The notes under the pieces were generated by a model. The model ran no database searches. It was not told the origin of the DNA and saw only the letters and a program-made list of their open reading frames with translations. Positions 62,261 through 64,000 of a DNA stretch of 64,000 nucleotides are shown piece by piece. The DNA is from Luteimonas viscosa (GTDB taxonomy: Bacteria; Pseudomonadota; Gammaproteobacteria; Xanthomonadales; Xanthomonadaceae): contig NZ_VTFT01000002.1 in NCBI RefSeq assembly GCF_008244685.1, positions 310,001-374,000 of the forward strand, given 5' to 3'. Each line of letters starts with the position of its first letter. The stretch's first letter is position 1. A program made the translations under genes and the position numbers.

Positions 62261-62309
62261 GATTCCCGATTCCCGATTCCCGATTCCCGATTCCCGATTC
62301 CCGATTCCA
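62261..62309. repeat. GATTCCC heptamer tandem array
   Basis: Six perfect tandem GATTCCC units and a seventh ending in A, immediately upstream of lysS (12 nt before its ATG). The copy number probably varies between strains. Confidence 0.95.
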
Positions 62310-62320
62310 GACCACCCCAC

Positions 62321-63844
<1,524 letters not shown>

Positions 63845-64000
63845 GGCGATTCCGCGCCTCTGACGGACGATACGGTGCGCTGGCGAGGGCCGCCGGCGGC
63901 CCCGGAAGGGCGGCGCAAAACCTGCGCATTTAGGGCATGATTCGGTCAGATTGTGACCTGCGGACGGGCGGATTCCCGTTCATTTCGTAAACCAGGTCGC

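Noticed and set aside
62261..62309. The GATTCCC array considered as a CRISPR
   Set aside because: Units are 7 bp with no spacers and no cas genes nearby.

Overview
The window is a compact, high-GC bacterial chromosome segment from the Xanthomonadaceae/Lysobacteraceae (Lysobacter/Luteimonas/Xanthomonas-like Gammaproteobacteria). The evidence is: the dapB-carA-carB-greA-rpfE-recJ...prfB-lysS order, known from the neighbourhood of the Xanthomonas rpf cluster; divergent omlA(bamE)/fur next to ratA-rnfH and smpB; a tmRNA with the tag ANDDNYALAA; and intergenic GATTCCC/GATTCGGG heptamer repeats. No plasmid or prophage replication genes, IS transposases, CRISPR arrays or tRNA genes were seen.

Layout. 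0-4 kb: an S41 peptidase-like lipoprotein, then a minus-strand run sbcB-DUF2461-DUF2939. 4.1-14.8 kb: a catabolic region for tryptophan via kynurenine (kmo, kynU, ACMSD, 3-hydroxyanthranilate dioxygenase, a RidA-type deaminase, carbonic anhydrase, a muconic-semialdehyde-type dehydrogenase, an SDR and a PaiB-like protein), interrupted by a plus-strand cation/proton antiporter. 15-24 kb: housekeeping genes (asnS, an IscA-type protein, a DUF885 peptidase, rpsF-rpsR-rplI, dnaB). 24-33 kb: alr, photolyase, a wax ester/DGAT-type acyltransferase, an OmpA-like lipoprotein, an amino acid permease and a lipoprotein methyltransferase-like protein. 33-39 kb: ssrA (tmRNA), a CHASE sensor kinase, smpB, ratA-rnfH, bamE and fur. 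39-46 kb: recN and the heat-shock operon hrcA-grpE-dnaK-dnaJ. 46-64 kb: a GAF-EAL protein, dapB, carAB, greA, rpfE, recJ, an acyltransferase/LytTR/GGDEF trio, prfB with its programmed frameshift, and lysS.

How genes work together. The kynurenine block encodes kynurenine to 3-hydroxykynurenine (Kmo), 3-hydroxyanthranilate (KynU), aminocarboxymuconate semialdehyde (HaaO), aminomuconate semialdehyde plus CO2 (ACMSD), aminomuconate (aldehyde dehydrogenase) and oxalocrotonate plus ammonia (RidA-type deaminase). Tryptophan dioxygenase and formamidase are not in the window. ssrA and smpB, the two parts of trans-translation, lie 2.6 kb apart.

The most unusual non-coding signal lies between rplI and dnaB. 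Two inverted copies of a nested hairpin share an identical asymmetric internal loop and an exactly 42-nt core. Their outer and inner stems have unrelated but self-complementary sequences, which resembles covariation. Other structure: a recent 129-bp tandem duplication across the smpB 3' end, a terminator-like hairpin in the carA leader, a perfect DnaA box before dnaB, and about a dozen genes with a -10-like hexamer 5-8 nt before the start codon, suggesting leaderless transcription.
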